From: Methylotenera sp.
GTDB taxonomy: Bacteria; Pseudomonadota; Gammaproteobacteria; Burkholderiales; Methylophilaceae
Length of the DNA: 7,959 bases
Direction of reading: 5' to 3'
NCBI GenBank assembly: GCA_027487055.1
Contig: JAIYEJ010000242.1
Location: 1-7,959, forward strand
The notes under the pieces were generated by a model. The model did not search any database, was not told the origin of the DNA, and saw only the letters and a program-made list of their open reading frames with translations. Of the stretch, positions 5,777 to 7,959 are shown piece after piece (within the stretch, counting starts at the first letter, position 1; each line of letters begins with the position of its first letter). The position numbers and the translations under genes were made by a program.

Positions 5777-7426
5777 CTAAAACTTAGCCGCAAAATCTAT
5801 CAGCAGAGTATCGATAGATAGGTCTGGGCCAGTAATTCTATCGGTACTAAAGTATCTTAATGTAACCCAAGCGTTTTTATCAATTCCATATTCGCCTGCT
5901 AACAACCAGCCTTTAGTATCCGTGCCACCTAGTGCAAAGTTAGAATCAGTATAGCCGTCAAGTACAGCATCAGCCTCGATATATTTGTAGCCAAGCATCA
6001 TGCGCCAATCATGTTTCTTAACAGGTACATCTGCAGGCGCCATAAATGTATTATGGCCAACATTAAGCATTACTTGGTAACCATCAGTTTCTTCTTCATA
6101 TCGATTGCCTGTTCTTCTAAATATTTCATCTTCATCAAAGCCGATATTTTTGACATAATCCCCTGTTAAAGTCACATGCACAGGGTTAAACTTTGCAATA
6201 TCAATTTGACCAGTCACATTGATTAACTTAAATTCTGATGCCAAGCCATATATTTCATCTTGAGTTGCAGCATTAGCTTTATTAAGATCAAAAGTATTAT
6301 TTCCTTTTTGTCTCCATGCAGGCGCTGTTGCATCATAAACATTTAAGCCAACAGGGTTTGCAATACCTTCGACATTTTTAAAATCGTAGTAAGAAAGACC
6401 AAGACGAGCAGTTGATTTATTGCTCGATTGCCATTGAATGCCTGTTTGTAGTGCATATATCCATTTATCTTTCGCTCTATTAACTTCTGAGCCTTGTATT
6501 TCTTCAATTGGAAAAGCACCAACAGTTGTGAACGAAGTCAAACTGCTCGTGAGTTTTGGGTTAAAGGTTGCGGCCACACCATCGAAAGCCAAATCAGGGT
6601 CCCAGACCAAATCTGTGTTAAAAAACGGATTTGCAAAACGTCCACCCTCTATCATGGCCCACTCAACTGGTTTTGCTCTTAAAAATGCTGCGTCTAACCC
6701 AAATTGATACTTTCCTTGTGCAATGCCCTCTGTTTGATTTGGGGTAACTGGCGTATTAAATAAACCTGTAGTAAAGCGTAAGCCCCCATTCAACCAGTCA
6801 TTCACTTTAACATCTGTACCTAGACGAGTTCGCACCCTTAAACGTCTGCGTTCTTCTGAAGAATTCAGTACGTCAGCGTTTCTAAATTCATTTTGAAATG
6901 CGCTAAGAGGAGCATTATTATCTCCGAACGAATCATTTTGATAGCGCAATCTTATGTCGCCATTAAAAGCAAATCGATCAATCCAACTCGGCATTGCCAA
7001 ACGCTCACCCGCTTTGTAATTAAGCTCAGTCATCACTTCTTTTTTGAGCTCTTCGCGCATTTCTTTTTTAACATGTTCAGGAACATATTGCACACGAACA
7101 GATTTTTCATCTGGTTGTTTTGCTACTTTGTTAGTACCACTTGCTTCTGACTCTTTAACTTTTGCCTGCTTAACCTGTTGCGCAGCATCTTGGCTGGCCT
7201 TTTTCATCATCGCTTCTGCCTTGTCTTTTGGCAACACCCCTTCTTGCACCAACAATTCAATTAAGTTTGTGGTTGTTGCTTTTAATTGCTCCAAAGACTC
7301 GCGCTCGTCTGCATATGCGCTATTTGCGCTTACAGCCAACCCCACATAAATCGATAAAGCCAAAATTCGCTTCGTGTCATATTTTAATGATGGTTTTTTT
7401 AGCATTTTTCCATTCCCAATATTCAT
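5777..7426 (-). CDS. Putative outer-membrane porin (Porin_5-like) with helical periplasmic N-terminus
   Basis: Predicted outer-membrane beta-barrel channel of unknown substrate, 549 residues. The signal peptide (basic start, core ILALSIYVGLAVSANS) likely ends at AYA-D (39/40). A helical region follows (about 41-95; SLEQLKATTTNLIELLVQEG, then VLPKDKAEAMMKKA), then a charged linker and a conserved-looking segment VRVQYVPEHVKKEMREELKK (110-129). The barrel starts near residue 145 (PSWIDRFAFNGDIRLRYQND) and runs to the end, with typical alternating strands and the C-terminal residue Phe549 (LLIDFAAKF), a BAM recognition signal. This order of parts matches the 'putative porin' family as I know it; it lacks the plug domain of TonB-dependent receptors. 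It starts 6 bases after the tonB-like gene and is followed 18 bases later by the coiled-coil gene. Met8 (7405) has a better-placed GGA upstream and could be the true start; both starts keep the signal peptide. Confidence 0.85.
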   Translation of the reverse strand: MNIGNGKMLKKPSLKYDTKRILALSIYVGLAVSANSAYADERESLEQLKATTTNLIELLVQEGVLPKDKAEAMMKKASQDAAQQVKQAKVKESEASGTNKVAKQPDEKSVRVQYVPEHVKKEMREELKKEVMTELNYKAGERLAMPSWIDRFAFNGDIRLRYQNDSFGDNNAPLSAFQNEFRNADVLNSSEERRRLRVRTRLGTDVKVNDWLNGGLRFTTGLFNTPVTPNQTEGIAQGKYQFGLDAAFLRAKPVEWAMIEGGRFANPFFNTDLVWDPDLAFDGVAATFNPKLTSSLTSFTTVGAFPIEEIQGSEVNRAKDKWIYALQTGIQWQSSNKSTARLGLSYYDFKNVEGIANPVGLNVYDATAPAWRQKGNNTFDLNKANAATQDEIYGLASEFKLINVTGQIDIAKFNPVHVTLTGDYVKNIGFDEDEIFRRTGNRYEEETDGYQVMLNVGHNTFMAPADVPVKKHDWRMMLGYKYIEADAVLDGYTDSNFALGGTDTKGWLLAGEYGIDKNAWVTLRYFSTDRITGPDLSIDTLLIDFAAKF

Positions 7427-7432
7427 TTTTAT

Positions 7433-7959
7433 TCAACCCATTTTTCGTGCTGATATTCGCAGCTTTATTGGCTGCGGCATACCTTCGGGCGGCGGCTCAC
7501 GCAATCCAGGCATGTTATCCAAAGCAGATTTAACTGCACTTTCAATCTCTGGTAATGCATCTGATTGCACTACCTCTAACCTTTCAACATCCCCGTTTAG
7601 CTTAAGCCATACAGTCACAACCAATTTATATTGACCTTGCTTTAACTTTTCATCTTTTTCAAGCGCTGCTTCAATTTGATTCTTAACCAATCCTGCGTAC
7701 CAATTAAACTTAGCACCACCATCAGAACCAATTGTTTTTACATCACCACCTTTATAATCATTACTTACTGCTCCAGCCTGAAATGGACTTGGGCCATCTC
7801 CTGCAGCGCCCTCCATCTTCAAGCTTTCTGTTGGCGGAGCTTCTGCAGGCTTAGGTTGATCTACCTTAATTTCCTTAGGTTGCTCTTTAGGTTGCTCCTT
7901 AGGCGGCTCCTTAGGCGGTGGGGGTGGAGGCGGTGGGGGTGTATCTGGCAAAAGCTTAA
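7433..7959 (-). CDS. TonB family energy transducer, partial: 5' end beyond the right edge
   Basis: C-terminal part of a TonB-like protein, which transmits energy from an inner-membrane ExbB/ExbD motor to outer-membrane proteins. The frame is open to the window edge (174 complete codons before the stop). The leucine codon TTG at 7951 is not a convincing start, because the N-terminal membrane anchor every TonB needs would be absent; the gene must begin outside. Visible parts: Lys-Leu-Leu-Pro-Asp-Thr; a run of nine prolines (codons 7939-7913); a Pro-Lys-Glu-Gln rich, periplasm-spanning segment; a Gly/Ser linker; and a TonB C-terminal domain over about the last 90 residues (FNWYAGLVKNQIEAAL, YKLVVTVWLKLNGDVERLEVVQS, then SALDNMPGLREPPPEGMP and a final strand IKLRISARK). 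The WLKLNGDVERLEVVQSD pattern is typical of TonB_C domains. It is followed 6 bases later by the porin gene, suggesting the porin is its partner. TolA is less likely given the proline-rich linker. Confidence 0.85.
   Translation of the reverse strand, partial: KLLPDTPPPPPPPPPKEPPKEQPKEQPKEIKVDQPKPAEAPPTESLKMEGAAGDGPSPFQAGAVSNDYKGGDVKTIGSDGGAKFNWYAGLVKNQIEAALEKDEKLKQGQYKLVVTVWLKLNGDVERLEVVQSDALPEIESAVKSALDNMPGLREPPPEGMPQPIKLRISARKMG
7873..7920 (-). repeat. Four tandem 12-bp repeats in the proline-rich linker of the TonB-like gene
   Basis: Four consecutive 12-base units (plus strand CCTTAGGTTGCT, CTTTAGGTTGCT, CCTTAGGCGGCT, CCTTAGGCGGTG) encode a Pro-Lys-Glu-Gln/Pro pattern. Units differ at one to four positions. 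Repeat number could change by slippage in frame, altering linker length without breaking the gene. Confidence 0.7.

Noticed and set aside
5777..7426. TonB-dependent receptor instead of porin
   Set aside because: At 549 residues there is no plug domain and no N-terminal TonB box before a plug; the helical N-terminus and barrel match the putative porin family better.
6438..7634. Several plus-strand open frames of 60-101 codons opposite the porin and TonB-like genes
   Set aside because: They are antisense to well-supported genes, overlap each other, and have no recognisable domain.
7949..7951. TTG as the start of the TonB-like gene
   Set aside because: The frame continues to the window edge, and starting here would give a protein with no membrane anchor or signal peptide, beginning at the proline run.

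Overview
The window looks like a chromosomal segment of a low-GC betaproteobacterium, most likely a methylotroph of the Methylophilaceae (Methylotenera/Methylobacillus type). This rests on the gene set: an EpsL-EpsD-EpsE-EpsF block of the exosortase-B (XrtB/PEP-CTERM) associated exopolysaccharide type known from methanolan-producing Methylobacillus. The AT-rich, Gram-negative envelope proteins agree with it. The taxon is inferred; no rRNA or other marker gene is present. All seven genes are on the minus strand, so transcription runs from the right edge to the left edge. Both terminal genes are cut by the window.

Right half (7959 to 5051): an envelope cassette of three tightly packed genes. 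First comes a TonB-type energy transducer, whose N-terminal membrane anchor lies beyond the right edge. Six bases later comes a 549-residue outer-membrane porin of the 'putative porin' (Porin_5) kind, with a long helical periplasmic N-terminus. Next is a secreted coiled-coil protein with a compact, conserved-looking C-terminal motif. The arrangement suggests one functional unit in which a TonB system (ExbB/ExbD presumably just outside the window) acts on a porin that is not a classical TonB-dependent receptor. I know of no defined function for this unit.

Middle (5050 to 4898): a 153-base intergenic region carrying two perfect copies of a ten-base sequence exactly 20 bases apart. It is a plausible control region for the genes to its left.

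Left half (4897 to 1): a polysaccharide export operon. EpsL is a predicted outer-membrane beta-barrel. EpsD is a lipoprotein of the SurA/parvulin type that lacks the usual parvulin histidines. EpsE is an OPX (Wza-like) periplasmic export protein with three SLBB repeats. EpsF is a Wzz-like inner-membrane chain-length determinant (442 residues visible, C-terminus off the left edge). Together these would carry a polymer from the inner membrane (EpsF) across the periplasm (EpsE, helped by EpsD) and through the outer membrane (EpsL). The kinase EpsG, the exosortase and the glycosyltransferases are expected beyond the left edge.

No RNA gene, mobile element, CRISPR array or pseudogene was seen. Intergenic stretches are short; none reaches 300 bases.
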